NCBI GenBank assembly: GCA_023433505.1
Contig: JAEZCO010000097.1
Location: 1 to 21,199 of the forward strand
Length of the DNA: 21,199 bases
Origin: Bacillota bacterium
Lineage (GTDB): Bacteria; Bacillota; Clostridia; Acetivibrionales; DTU013
Direction: 5' to 3'
The position numbers and the translations under genes are program-made. Shown in pieces: positions 14,559 through 21,199 of this stretch (position 1 is the stretch's first letter; the number at the start of each line of letters is the position of its first letter). The notes below the pieces were generated by a model that saw only the letters and a list, made by a program, of their open reading frames with translations, was not told the origin of the DNA and made no database searches.

Positions 14559-15386
14559 TTAAGCCTTCGTCAAAAACGGAATGATATATCCGGCGGAACT
14601 GGTCACCACATGCCCGCAATTCGCAAGCACATGAATTTCAGCTGACGGTATAAGCCGGGAGAGCCTTTGCGCCGATCCTACAGCATCAATGATCGCATCA
14701 TCCACTCCGCCTATAAAGAGAACGGGCATGGTAAGCCGCTGCAATTGTTCGTCATCATATACGGGCAGATCCTGGATCGGGTTGTAGTTTTCCACGATCA
14801 GGTTCATAAAATCCAGTACTTCCTTCGGGATGCTCTGTTCTCCGATAATGGAGTTGTTCACTGGCACTACACCGTCGTCCTTACGCGTTTTTGCCACATT
14901 TTCAAGAAATTGCGGGCGGATTTGTGCAATGCCGGCGGATGCGATCAGAATCAGCCTGGAAACGCATTCCGGATACGTTGCGGCGAATTTGAGGGCCATC
15001 CAGCCGCCCAGCGAATTGCCTATGACGGCGGCTCTTTCAAGGCCGAGCGCTTGCAGAACATCCTTCATCCAGCATGCAAAAGCGTCAGTATGAAGGTCGG
15101 GCCTGAATTCCTCGCTGTTTCCGGCTTCGCCGATAATATCAACGGCATACACCCTGAATTGGCCCGACAGGGCCATGATCTCGGGAAACCAGAATGCGCT
15201 GTTGCTGCAGGAGCCGTGTAACAGGATAATGGGCGGATTCTGCTCCTGGCCGGCCGTCAGCATAAACGTCTGCCCAAAAGCAGTCTTGACATACCGCTGC
15301 CCGAAGGGAAAGTGGCTAAGCACCATGTTATAGTACGCCCGGATTTTGTCCCGCCCTGCCTCAGTCTTGAAAACACTGTTCCCCAT
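14559..15386 (-). CDS. Alpha/beta hydrolase
   Basis: This 275-residue cytoplasmic alpha/beta-fold hydrolase has the oxyanion block IILLHGSCSNSAFWFPEI (54-70), the nucleophile elbow GNSLGG (Ser125), an acid in FIGGVDDAIID (Asp229 or Asp230) and the catalytic histidine in NCGH (His259). All triad parts are present, so it should be active as an esterase, lipase-like or C-C hydrolase. The substrate is unknown. The start is the ATG at 15386, placed 8 bases after AAGGAG. An in-frame GTG at 15395 overlaps that ribosome binding site and is rejected. It has its own perfect consensus promoter (15419-15447) and is convergent with rph, so it is not part of the rph transcript. Confidence 0.87.
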   Translation of the reverse strand: MGNSVFKTEAGRDKIRAYYNMVLSHFPFGQRYVKTAFGQTFMLTAGQEQNPPIILLHGSCSNSAFWFPEIMALSGQFRVYAVDIIGEAGNSEEFRPDLHTDAFACWMKDVLQALGLERAAVIGNSLGGWMALKFAATYPECVSRLILIASAGIAQIRPQFLENVAKTRKDDGVVPVNNSIIGEQSIPKEVLDFMNLIVENYNPIQDLPVYDDEQLQRLTMPVLFIGGVDDAIIDAVGSAQRLSRLIPSAEIHVLANCGHVVTSSAGYIIPFLTKA

Positions 15387-15418
15387 ATCGATCACTCCTT
15401 ATTGATACTAATAAAGTA

Positions 15419-15447
15419 ATTATAAGTAGCAATAGGGAATATGTCAA
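15419..15447 (-). promoter_or_regulatory. Perfect consensus promoter of the alpha/beta hydrolase gene
   Basis: On the minus strand, TTGACA (15442-15447) is followed by 17 bases and TATAAT (15419-15424), an exact match to the vegetative consensus. Just downstream, TTATT (15399-15403) and AATAA (15410-15414) form a 5-bp inverted repeat with a 6-base spacer. That is a possible operator immediately before the ribosome binding site. Confidence 0.85.
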
Positions 15448-15516
15448 GATGATTTTAAAGAAACCGGAGTAACTTTTCCGCCAGGGGGCTTACGTGATAT
15501 GGAAAGAAGGTTGTAA

Positions 15517-16083
15517 ATGAAAGTTCGCGACAGCGGGATGCCTGAACAAAAATACTGGGAAAGCCTGTTTGACATAGACCTGATCCTTGATAAAATGGAA
15601 ATAAATCGGAACATTAAATCTCTTGTGGAATTTGGATGCGGCTATGGAACATTTACATTGCCAAGTGCCGATAGGATCAGCGGTACCGTCATTGCGATGG
15701 ACATTGAGGATGAAATGCTTAAAACGGCTGCATCAAGGGCTGCTTCAATGAACAATATCACATTTGTGAAGCGCGATTTTGTTGCCGATGGCACAGGGCT
15801 CATGGATCATTCGGCCGATTACGTTATGTTGTTTAACATACTGCATCATATAAGTCCGATGGTACTGCTGAATGAAGCATACAGGATATTGAAAATAGGG
15901 GGAAAGGCAGGCATTATTCATTGGAATTATGATCCGGTTACGCCGCGGGGCCCAAGCATGGATATTCGCCCTAAACCTGATGAAATCAAAAAATGGGCAG
16001 CGCAGGCAGGATTTATGCTGAAAGGGGATAACTTTATTGATTTGAAGCCTTATCACTATGGGTTTGTGGTATATAAGTGTTGA
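15517..16083 (+). CDS. Class I SAM-dependent methyltransferase
   Basis: This 188-residue cytoplasmic methyltransferase has motif I as VEFGCGYGTFTLP (37-49), an acidic ribose-binding residue in IAMDIEDEML (about 69-78), the RDF motif after the third strand and FNILHHISPMVLLNEAYRILKIGGKAGI (the Methyltransf_11 core). The compact C-terminal part includes a short insertion, NYDPVTPRGPSMDIRPKPDEIK, that may form the substrate pocket. Rossmann motifs are complete and the length is at the short end for the family. GAAAGAAGG stands ahead of the ATG. The methyl acceptor is not deducible. A second, membrane-type methyltransferase gene follows in the same direction, so the two may be co-transcribed. Confidence 0.87.
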   Translation: MKVRDSGMPEQKYWESLFDIDLILDKMEINRNIKSLVEFGCGYGTFTLPSADRISGTVIAMDIEDEMLKTAASRAASMNNITFVKRDFVADGTGLMDHSADYVMLFNILHHISPMVLLNEAYRILKIGGKAGIIHWNYDPVTPRGPSMDIRPKPDEIKKWAAQAGFMLKGDNFIDLKPYHYGFVVYKC

Positions 16084-16175
16084 TTGCCGGGAGCTGAGGA
16101 CTTGTGCAAGGGCTGCTGATGCCATGAAACAAAATGCAAAAGAGGTTATACTCATCCTATCATAAAGAGGAGAAT

Positions 16176-16748
16176 ATGGTGATTATGGCGAGATATATTG
16201 CATCCGCATCATTGGTTTTGCTTATCATGCTTGTTTTTTTCCGGGCTATCCAATTGAAAAGATTGGGCATAAAAGCTATTCAATTTGGCGAAATGGATAA
16301 GAAGGATTTTTTTATTCCGCCATTTGCCTTGCTGTTATTCTACATTGTATTCGCAAGCGCGTTTGGTCTGCCTAAAATCGGTTCTGAATTGTTCAGCAGT
16401 GAATTTACCGGTTGGGCTGGTGCTGTCATATGCATTTTGGGCATTTTGTTATTTACATACGCTTTGATTTCTTTTGGGAAAAGCTTTCGTGTCGGTTTGG
16501 ATGAAGACCACCCGGGAGAGCTTGTGACTACCGGCGCATTTTCAATAAGCCGCAATCCAATATATACTTCATTCGGCTTGATCCTGATAGGAGTATTTTT
16601 GATTATCCCGAATTGGATCATATTGATTTATGTTTTTGCCGGAACTTGGCTTTTCAACCGGCAAATTGTGCTTGAGGAAAAATCGCTTGAAAAGATATAC
16701 GGTGACAAATATTCGGAATACTGTAAAAGAGTCAGGCGGTTTCTATAA
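16176..16748 (+). CDS. Isoprenylcysteine carboxyl methyltransferase-like membrane protein
   Basis: This protein of about 190 residues, with four to five membrane helices, belongs to the ICMT/PEMT-like family. The C-terminal block has PGELVTTGAFSISRNPIYTSFGLILIGVFL, and then EEKSLEKIYGDKYSEYCKRVRRFL. These are the SAM-binding and catalytic signatures of this superfamily (G.Y...RNP.Y and E...L...fG..Y..Y...V.R). Bacterial members are mostly uncharacterised membrane methyltransferases. The start is uncertain: GAGGAG at 16167-16172 is very close to the ATG at 16176 and 12 bases from the ATG at 16185, and an upstream in-frame ATG at 16134 lacks a ribosome binding site. It follows a soluble methyltransferase gene. 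Confidence 0.83.
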   Translation: MVIMARYIASASLVLLIMLVFFRAIQLKRLGIKAIQFGEMDKKDFFIPPFALLLFYIVFASAFGLPKIGSELFSSEFTGWAGAVICILGILLFTYALISFGKSFRVGLDEDHPGELVTTGAFSISRNPIYTSFGLILIGVFLIIPNWIILIYVFAGTWLFNRQIVLEEKSLEKIYGDKYSEYCKRVRRFL

Positions 16749-16825
16749 TTCGGGCTTGGTAGCAGACCGGAAGAAATGAAGGGATATACATGCAGGGCTG
16801 CAGGATAAATAGACCGGTTAACATA

Positions 16826-16868
16826 AAAAGCCTGCCGCCTGGGGCTGATGTCCTTTGGCGGCAGGTTT
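16826..16868. terminator. Bidirectional terminator, best for the minus-strand SRPBCC gene
   Basis: CCTGCCGCC (16831-16839) pairs perfectly with GGCGGCAGG (16857-16865), extended by a few flanking AT/GU pairs. On the minus strand the hairpin is followed by CTTTTTA, a good U tract. On the plus strand only TTTCC follows. It lies between the convergent ICMT-like and SRPBCC genes. Confidence 0.82.
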
Positions 16869-16878
16869 CCTCATTGGC

Positions 16879-17334
16879 TTATGGATGCTTTTTGATATAA
16901 TCCGAGATCTGACTGTTCCATGAGTCGATCTGACGGATAAACTGTTCCTTGTTAAAATGGTTTGAGATGTACTGTTCGCCTATTTCAGAAATCGCGGTGT
17001 GCATAAACCGGACGGCACAGTCCGTACATTCGTTTACCTGTTTTGTTTTTATGTTGATAACAGTCACAAAATATCCGGGCGTTGTACGAACATATTCGAC
17101 TTCTTTTCCCGGATCATATATGCTGCATACCCATACCATTTCAGGCAATCCGTCATGCCGGGTGGTGAATATGCAATTCTTCTCGGCTATACCTGATTCC
17201 GAATAATTCATTTCGCATTCCCAGCCGGGAATCCATTCTTTTTCCGCAACCGGGCAAAATACTTTGAAAACTGCCTGCTTTTCGCCTGCGATGCTGATTT
17301 TGTGAACAAATTCCTTTCTTAATGCGTTTTCCAT
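16879..17334 (-). CDS. SRPBCC/START-like ligand-binding domain protein
   Basis: This 151-residue soluble protein probably has the helix-grip fold of the SRPBCC superfamily (polyketide cyclase/AHSA1-like). The N-terminal HKISIAGEKQAVFKVFCPVAEKEWIPGWECEM (11-42) matches the family pattern of an opening strand, then ...VF....EK.W..GW. The strands around FTTRHDG and VWVCSIYDPGKEVEYVRT, and the C-terminal helix FNKEQFIRQIDSWNSQISDYIKKH, also fit. Such proteins bind hydrophobic ligands, and no catalytic residue can be assigned. GGAAGGGG precedes the ATG. It is divergent from a MerR regulator across a 19-bp-spacer promoter with a centred dyad, so MerR activation in response to a ligand is likely. 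The ligand is unknown. Confidence 0.75.
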   Translation of the reverse strand: MENALRKEFVHKISIAGEKQAVFKVFCPVAEKEWIPGWECEMNYSESGIAEKNCIFTTRHDGLPEMVWVCSIYDPGKEVEYVRTTPGYFVTVINIKTKQVNECTDCAVRFMHTAISEIGEQYISNHFNKEQFIRQIDSWNSQISDYIKKHP

Positions 17335-17358
17335 ATTGATTCCCCTTCCTCTTTTTGT

Positions 17359-17395
17359 ATAGTAAGTGTAAACTATGAAGTAATAGTCAGGTCAA
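17359..17395 (-). promoter_or_regulatory. MerR-type promoter (19-bp spacer) with centred dyad
   Basis: On the minus strand, TTGACC (17390-17395) and TACACT (17365-17370) are separated by 19 bases, the over-long spacing that MerR activators correct by untwisting DNA. Within that spacer ACTAT (17372-17376) and ATAGT (17383-17387) form a 5-bp inverted repeat with a 6-base gap, centred almost exactly in the spacer. A third half-site ATAGT lies at 17359-17363. The next start codon on the minus strand is that of the SRPBCC gene. Confidence 0.75.
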
Positions 17396-17426
17396 CAGGA
17401 TCATGAAACTTTTTGGAGATTAAGTG

Positions 17427-17966
17427 ATGTTCAAGATAAGTAAGCTTTGCAAAATGTTTCAGCTTTCAAGAAGCACGCTGCTTTACTATGATGCCATAGG
17501 CCTATTGACACCTGGCAGCAGAACGGAGGCAAATTACAGGCTATATTCAAATGAGGATGTGTCAAGGCTTGAGAAGATCTGCACCTTCAGAAAAGCAGGA
17601 ATATCGCTGATGGAAATCAAGCAGATGCTGGAGCTTGAGGATATAGGCTACAGCAGGATTTTGACCGACAGATTCAATCAGATAAACCAGGAGATACAAG
17701 AGCTAAAAAACCAGCAGAATTGCATCGTAAGCATGCTTAAGAATTATGATCTTCTCAAAACGTCGGAGCTGATATCGAAACAAACATGGAACAAGCTTAT
17801 GCATTCGGTCGGTTTTGATGAACATACATCAAGAAAGTGGCATATGCTTTTTGAGCAAATCTCGCCTTCGGAGCATTCGATCTTCCTTGAAACTCTAGGC
17901 TTTTCAAAGCCGGAAGCAGAGAAAATCAAACAGTGGTCAAAGGGAGATTTTCATAAGCAGCAGTAA
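17427..17966 (+). CDS. MerR family transcriptional regulator
   Basis: This 179-residue regulator has an N-terminal winged-helix MerR domain: FKISKLCKMFQLSRSTLLYYD, AIGLLTPGSRTEANYRLYSNED, then LEKICTFRKAGISLMEIKQML. An approximately 40-residue dimerisation coiled coil follows (RFNQINQEIQELKNQQNCIVSML), then a C-terminal tail of about 60 residues with HSVGFDEHTSRKWHMLFEQ. The tail lacks a metal-binding cysteine pair and is too short for a GyrI-like drug-binding domain, so the effector is unclear. ATG 17427 is preferred over the GTG at 17424: GGAG (17415-17418) is then 8 bases upstream. It is divergent from the SRPBCC gene and probably controls both genes from the operator in the 92-base gap. 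Confidence 0.88.
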   Translation: MFKISKLCKMFQLSRSTLLYYDAIGLLTPGSRTEANYRLYSNEDVSRLEKICTFRKAGISLMEIKQMLELEDIGYSRILTDRFNQINQEIQELKNQQNCIVSMLKNYDLLKTSELISKQTWNKLMHSVGFDEHTSRKWHMLFEQISPSEHSIFLETLGFSKPEAEKIKQWSKGDFHKQQ

Positions 17967-18130
17967 ATTAAGAAGTAAGGACGAACGGGCGTCTTCGTGT
18001 ACGATGATGCAGCACCAGTATTTTAAAGTGGTTTGAACTAATTTTAATACAGTATCTTTTATTTGGCAGGTTATTGCCCGATATATGATATTGCAGATCA
18101 AAACGCTATTTCGCTTCTAAGGATGAGAAT

Positions 18131-19966
18131 ATGAGAAAAAGAATTGCCCCTGTATTTATCATGTTTGCGATCATCATCCTTTCGTCAATGACGTTGTTCC
18201 TGAACGCGCCCACGGCCATTCAGACGCCAAAACCGGTAAACGGCGTCCTGGATTTGAGCAATTGGTCATTCGAAAAAGACGGCATCGTAAGCTTAAAAGG
18301 CGAATGGTCCTTCTACTTCAACCGTTTTTTTGACCATGAAGACTTTATAAGGGGTGTTGATGTTTCGCCATCACCTGTTGAAATACCCAGCACCAAAGAG
18401 AGCATGGCTGCCCATAAACCATTCGCGGATAACACTTTCTACGGTACGATGAGGCTTGTCGTAAAGCTGCCGGAAGGCAAAAAGTCATATGGGCTAAGGT
18501 CGGATATTATGCTGACATCCTTTAGGCTTTACGTTGACGGTAAATTTTCAGGCGGAGTAGGAAAAGCAGGAACGAGTGAACAAACCAGCGTGCCTTACTA
18601 CGATAAGCTTACCACCTACTTTCAGCATGAGAACAATGAAGTAGAGCTCATTTATCACACATCGGATTTCACGGCGAAAGACTGTTCTATAGCGGCGCCA
18701 AGAATCGGCTTGGCTGACCAGATTTCCCGGGAAGCACAGCTGGGAATGGGCAGGGACTTATTCCTTTTTGGCATGCTGCTCATTATGGGGATCTATCATT
18801 TTGGCCTGTATATCATGAGATTAAAGGACCGTGCACCCCTTTATTTCGGGGTATTCTGCCTTCTGTTTGCCCTACGCATGCTATTGGTCGGTGAACGCTT
18901 TCTGTCAGGCCATTTGAATCTTGGCTTCTTTGTTTACGGGCGGTTGGCCTATTTCAGCGTCTTTATTGGGTTTGCAGCATTGTGCGGGTTTTTGTACTTT
19001 GCTTTGGACGGCCTGTTCGCCAAATGGTTTATCAAATGTAGCGTCGCATGGGGAGCAGTGTTTGGTTTTCTCATTTTGTGGATGCCATATAGCCTGGCTG
19101 ACTTGCTGCTCATGGTTTACGCCGCGTTCGGATTTGTTTTGCTGGGCTATGCCATGGTCCGGCTGGTGATTGGCGTATGGAAAAAGCACCCCTTTGCCAA
19201 CACCGTATTTCTGGGCTTCGCCTTTTTAGGGATAACATTTATCAATGATTTGATTTATCAGATCACTTTGGCCAATACGCCTTCGCTCATACCGCTGGGC
19301 GTTTCGGTATTTACCTTTACCCAGGCGTATACATTGTCCGCCAAGTTTTCCAATGCCTATGCCAGGGCGGAGCAGCTCTCCGTAGAGAATGAATCCATAC
19401 TGTCAAAGCTGAAGCTTATGAACAGCAATCTTGAATCACTTGTGGAGGAGAGGACTTCCGACCTTCAAAAGGCCCTTGGCGAGATGGAAGTCATGTCCAA
19501 AACGGATTATCTCACCAAATTGCCCAACAGGCGGCTGGTGCTTTCAAAGATCAATGAACTGATTGGACAGAAAAAGAGCTTTTATATTGGCCTGGCAGAT
19601 ATTGATCATTTCAAGGAGGTCAATGACCGGTTCGGGCATGTGAAAGGCGATGAAATATTGGTACGGTTGTCATCCATACTGCGAAAGGCTGTTGGCGATT
19701 GCGGTTTTGTGGGCCGCTGGGGCGGCGAGGAATTTCTGATCGTCATGGAAGCGGATCATATCGATACGATCCTCGGAAAGGCAAATGAAATACGGTCGGC
19801 CGCGGAGGAGCACCGGCACGATGACATTGGTGAAAATGTAACGCTCACCATCGGCTTATGCAAGTACAGGGAGAACATATCCATCAATGCAATGATTGCC
19901 GAAGCAGACAAGGCGCTTTATCAGGGCAAACTGGCGGGTAGAAACCGGTGTATGATCGCCACCTAA
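18131..19966 (+). CDS. 7TMR-DISM sensor diguanylate cyclase (GGDEF)
   Basis: This 611-residue membrane sensor makes cyclic di-GMP. A signal/anchor helix (about 7-25) is followed by an extracellular beta-rich domain (about 30-200, with LSNWSFEKDGIVSLKGEWSFYFN near 42-64 and LRLYVDGK-like strands) of the 7TMR-DISM extracellular type. Seven membrane helices (about 209-405), a coiled coil (about 410-450, ENESILSKLKLMNSNLESLVEERTSDLQKAL) and a GGDEF domain (about 456-611) come next. The active site is GGEEF (531-535) with LADIDHFKEVNDRFGHVKGDE intact. The RxxD inhibitory site is missing (GDCG there). The ribosome binding site AAGGATGAG precedes the ATG. Carbohydrate or another small molecule is the usual suspected input for DISM domains. 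Its stop overlaps the convergent phosphoesterase stop by 4 bases. Confidence 0.93.
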   Translation: MRKRIAPVFIMFAIIILSSMTLFLNAPTAIQTPKPVNGVLDLSNWSFEKDGIVSLKGEWSFYFNRFFDHEDFIRGVDVSPSPVEIPSTKESMAAHKPFADNTFYGTMRLVVKLPEGKKSYGLRSDIMLTSFRLYVDGKFSGGVGKAGTSEQTSVPYYDKLTTYFQHENNEVELIYHTSDFTAKDCSIAAPRIGLADQISREAQLGMGRDLFLFGMLLIMGIYHFGLYIMRLKDRAPLYFGVFCLLFALRMLLVGERFLSGHLNLGFFVYGRLAYFSVFIGFAALCGFLYFALDGLFAKWFIKCSVAWGAVFGFLILWMPYSLADLLLMVYAAFGFVLLGYAMVRLVIGVWKKHPFANTVFLGFAFLGITFINDLIYQITLANTPSLIPLGVSVFTFTQAYTLSAKFSNAYARAEQLSVENESILSKLKLMNSNLESLVEERTSDLQKALGEMEVMSKTDYLTKLPNRRLVLSKINELIGQKKSFYIGLADIDHFKEVNDRFGHVKGDEILVRLSSILRKAVGDCGFVGRWGGEEFLIVMEADHIDTILGKANEIRSAAEEHRHDDIGENVTLTIGLCKYRENISINAMIAEADKALYQGKLAGRNRCMIAT

Positions 19967-21199
19967 GCCTTGCCCTTGTACAATTCCAAATACCTTTTTG
20001 CGATATATTTTCCTGTGTCTTTCATGAGCCTTAAGAACAGGGATAGCCCATGATTGAACTTCATCGCCAAAATCGTCAGCAATAACAGCAAAAGCAGCGC
20101 GAAGCCTGTAAGGAATAGGATGACAGCAACCCTGTTTTCCTTGTACATGGCCTGCGCAAATAGGGAAACTGCCGCCGTATAGCGCTTGAGAAGCAGGTTG
20201 GTCGGCGACGGCAGCTGAACCATGGTTAATGCACCGGTAGAACCTGATTTTGCAATCAGGTAATGATAATAGCTATTCAAAGTAAGCAGTTCTGCGCCGG
20301 CGCCACCGCTTATGATATAGCGGACCCCATTTTTGTTAAAGTCAAAATAGCTGTGGATATGGGAGAGGTAGACGGTATCAACCTTGTATACCGTCATAAG
20401 GTTTTCAAACCGCTCCGCCTCCTGCTTTGATTGAAAGCCGTGATCCATGCTTTCTTCATCGCTGTGGGCTTCCAGTTTTTGCTCTACAAAACCGCCTTCC
20501 TGTTTGACCTTATCCGTATAAGCCTTGGCATCATTTGACTGAACGCCGCTTCGCGGGTCTTCCGGCGGAACGTGCGATATTACAAAGATCCGCTTGCCTT
20601 GCGCCTTTTGAAGGTCGCGCTCCAGCCAGGCGTATTGCCCGTCGGATATTGCCTGAGTTTCGGCATAGCCGCGCGAGCTGTCAAGGAAAACAAAATGGCT
20701 GTTCCCGAAATCAAATGAGTAGTATTCCGGCCCATAAAGCCTTTGATATGTTTCGCGTCCGTTTCCACGGATGTCATGGTTCCCCAGCGTTGTTAAAACC
20801 GTAGAGGAGATTCCGGATACCATCTGATCAAATATCCTGTACTGGTTAGGCTTCCCGCTGTAAACAAGGTCGCCGTTGTCAATCACAAATGCGGGTTTCA
20901 GCGCGTTTACCTGCTGAATAATCGTTCCGAAGGTTTCATATCCGTCCCGGCTGTCGCCAAGAATGATATAGCTGTCCTCCGCCGTTGCTTCTGCCTGAGC
21001 TGGTTCTATCCGCTTGCTTTCTCCCATACCAAGGTTCATGGAGAACTCCAATGTATTTACAGAGATTCTGGCGGGGTTCAAGCTTTTGTCAATCCTTGAG
21101 GCAAAATAGCCCGGATTGATATTTTCGATCAAAATCCATAGGTTCGTGGCGGGCGCGTCTTTTGCTTCCACCGAAACGGAAGGCAGGGGAGACAAAGCC
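19963..21199 (-). CDS. Membrane-anchored calcineurin-like metallophosphoesterase (5' end beyond window)
   Basis: At least 410 residues are encoded, and the frame is still open at the window edge, so the N-terminus is missing. A beta-rich N-terminal part (with NLWILIENINPGYFASRID) precedes the phosphoesterase domain. That domain has ILGDSRDG at the first metal site (where many members have DxH), VIDNGDLVY, TLGNHD, VISHVPPE and YLSHIHSYFDF, and so carries most two-metal ligands. Near the C-terminus a hydrophobic helix (VAVILFLTGFALLLLLLLTILAM) and a basic tail (KRYLELYKGKA) anchor it, so the enzyme domain probably faces outside the cell. Similar proteins hydrolyse phosphomonoesters, phosphodiesters or lipid pyrophosphates; the substrate is unknown. 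The TTG at 21195 is not a convincing start. It is tail-to-tail with the DISM cyclase gene. Confidence 0.85.
   Translation of the reverse strand, partial: ALSPLPSVSVEAKDAPATNLWILIENINPGYFASRIDKSLNPARISVNTLEFSMNLGMGESKRIEPAQAEATAEDSYIILGDSRDGYETFGTIIQQVNALKPAFVIDNGDLVYSGKPNQYRIFDQMVSGISSTVLTTLGNHDIRGNGRETYQRLYGPEYYSFDFGNSHFVFLDSSRGYAETQAISDGQYAWLERDLQKAQGKRIFVISHVPPEDPRSGVQSNDAKAYTDKVKQEGGFVEQKLEAHSDEESMDHGFQSKQEAERFENLMTVYKVDTVYLSHIHSYFDFNKNGVRYIISGGAGAELLTLNSYYHYLIAKSGSTGALTMVQLPSPTNLLLKRYTAAVSLFAQAMYKENRVAVILFLTGFALLLLLLLTILAMKFNHGLSLFLRLMKDTGKYIAKRYLELYKGKA

Noticed and set aside
14667..15221. 184-codon plus-strand open frame opposite the alpha/beta hydrolase
   Set aside because: It is a shadow of the hydrolase gene, which has complete catalytic motifs, a ribosome binding site and a consensus promoter on the minus strand.
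1..21199. tRNA, rRNA, CRISPR arrays, riboswitches, prophage or plasmid genes
   Set aside because: I saw no convincing cloverleaf, rRNA segment, regular repeat-spacer array, known riboswitch core, integrase or replication gene on reading the window. Short or divergent RNA genes would need a covariance-model search.

Overview
The window looks like a chromosomal segment from a low-to-moderate GC member of the Bacillota, most likely a clostridial-type organism, though I cannot name a species. The evidence is strong AGGAGG-type ribosome binding sites, consensus TTGACA/TATAAT promoters with 17-bp spacers, a YtrA-type GntR/ABC operon, PadR and MerR regulators, a 7TMR-DISM diguanylate cyclase and a rifamycin phosphotransferase (Rph) most like those of Gram-positives. 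It is an accessory-rich stretch of small, mostly unrelated transcription units rather than one pathway.

Layout. (1) 1-723: a REP-associated tyrosine transposase (RAYT) bracketed by matching REP-like palindromes (GTAG...CTAC foot), with a third REP-like hairpin inside its own coding sequence, lying directly against a decayed 3' end of a 23S rRNA methyltransferase gene (rlmD/rumA type). (2) 823-3096: a membrane diguanylate cyclase and a lipoprotein with a Pro/Thr/Ala linker, closed by a strong terminator. (3) 3232-4618: a PadR regulator and a flavin-dependent NAD(P)H oxidoreductase behind a promoter whose -10 box sits inside a perfect 12-bp inverted repeat. (4) 4692-6941: gene debris (GIY-YIG-like and DUF2087 remnants, a frameshifted GGDEF gene) around two intact GNAT acetyltransferases. 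(5) 7187-10223: a consensus promoter, a YtrA-like GntR regulator, an ABC ATPase and a very unusual 566-residue protein joining an ABC-2 permease to an acyltransferase-3 domain. (6) 10280-14457: an HD-domain nucleotidase-like protein, a tRNA-dihydrouridine synthase family protein and rifamycin phosphotransferase in a tight run. (7) 14559-17966: an alpha/beta hydrolase (minus), a SAM methyltransferase, an isoprenylcysteine-methyltransferase-like membrane protein, then an SRPBCC protein (minus) divergent from a MerR regulator across a textbook 19-bp-spacer MerR promoter. (8) 18131-21199: a 7TMR-DISM diguanylate cyclase overlapping tail-to-tail with a membrane-anchored metallophosphoesterase that runs off the window.

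Functionally the themes are environmental sensing (three GGDEF loci, PadR, GntR, MerR) and defence against small molecules (Rph, the ABC system, the flavoprotein). The most distinctive observations are the permease-acyltransferase fusion, the REP/RAYT unit carrying a REP inside its own gene, and three independent single-base frame breaks (rlmD remnant, DUF2087 remnant, GGDEF remnant), one of them at a canonical A AAA AAC slippery heptamer.
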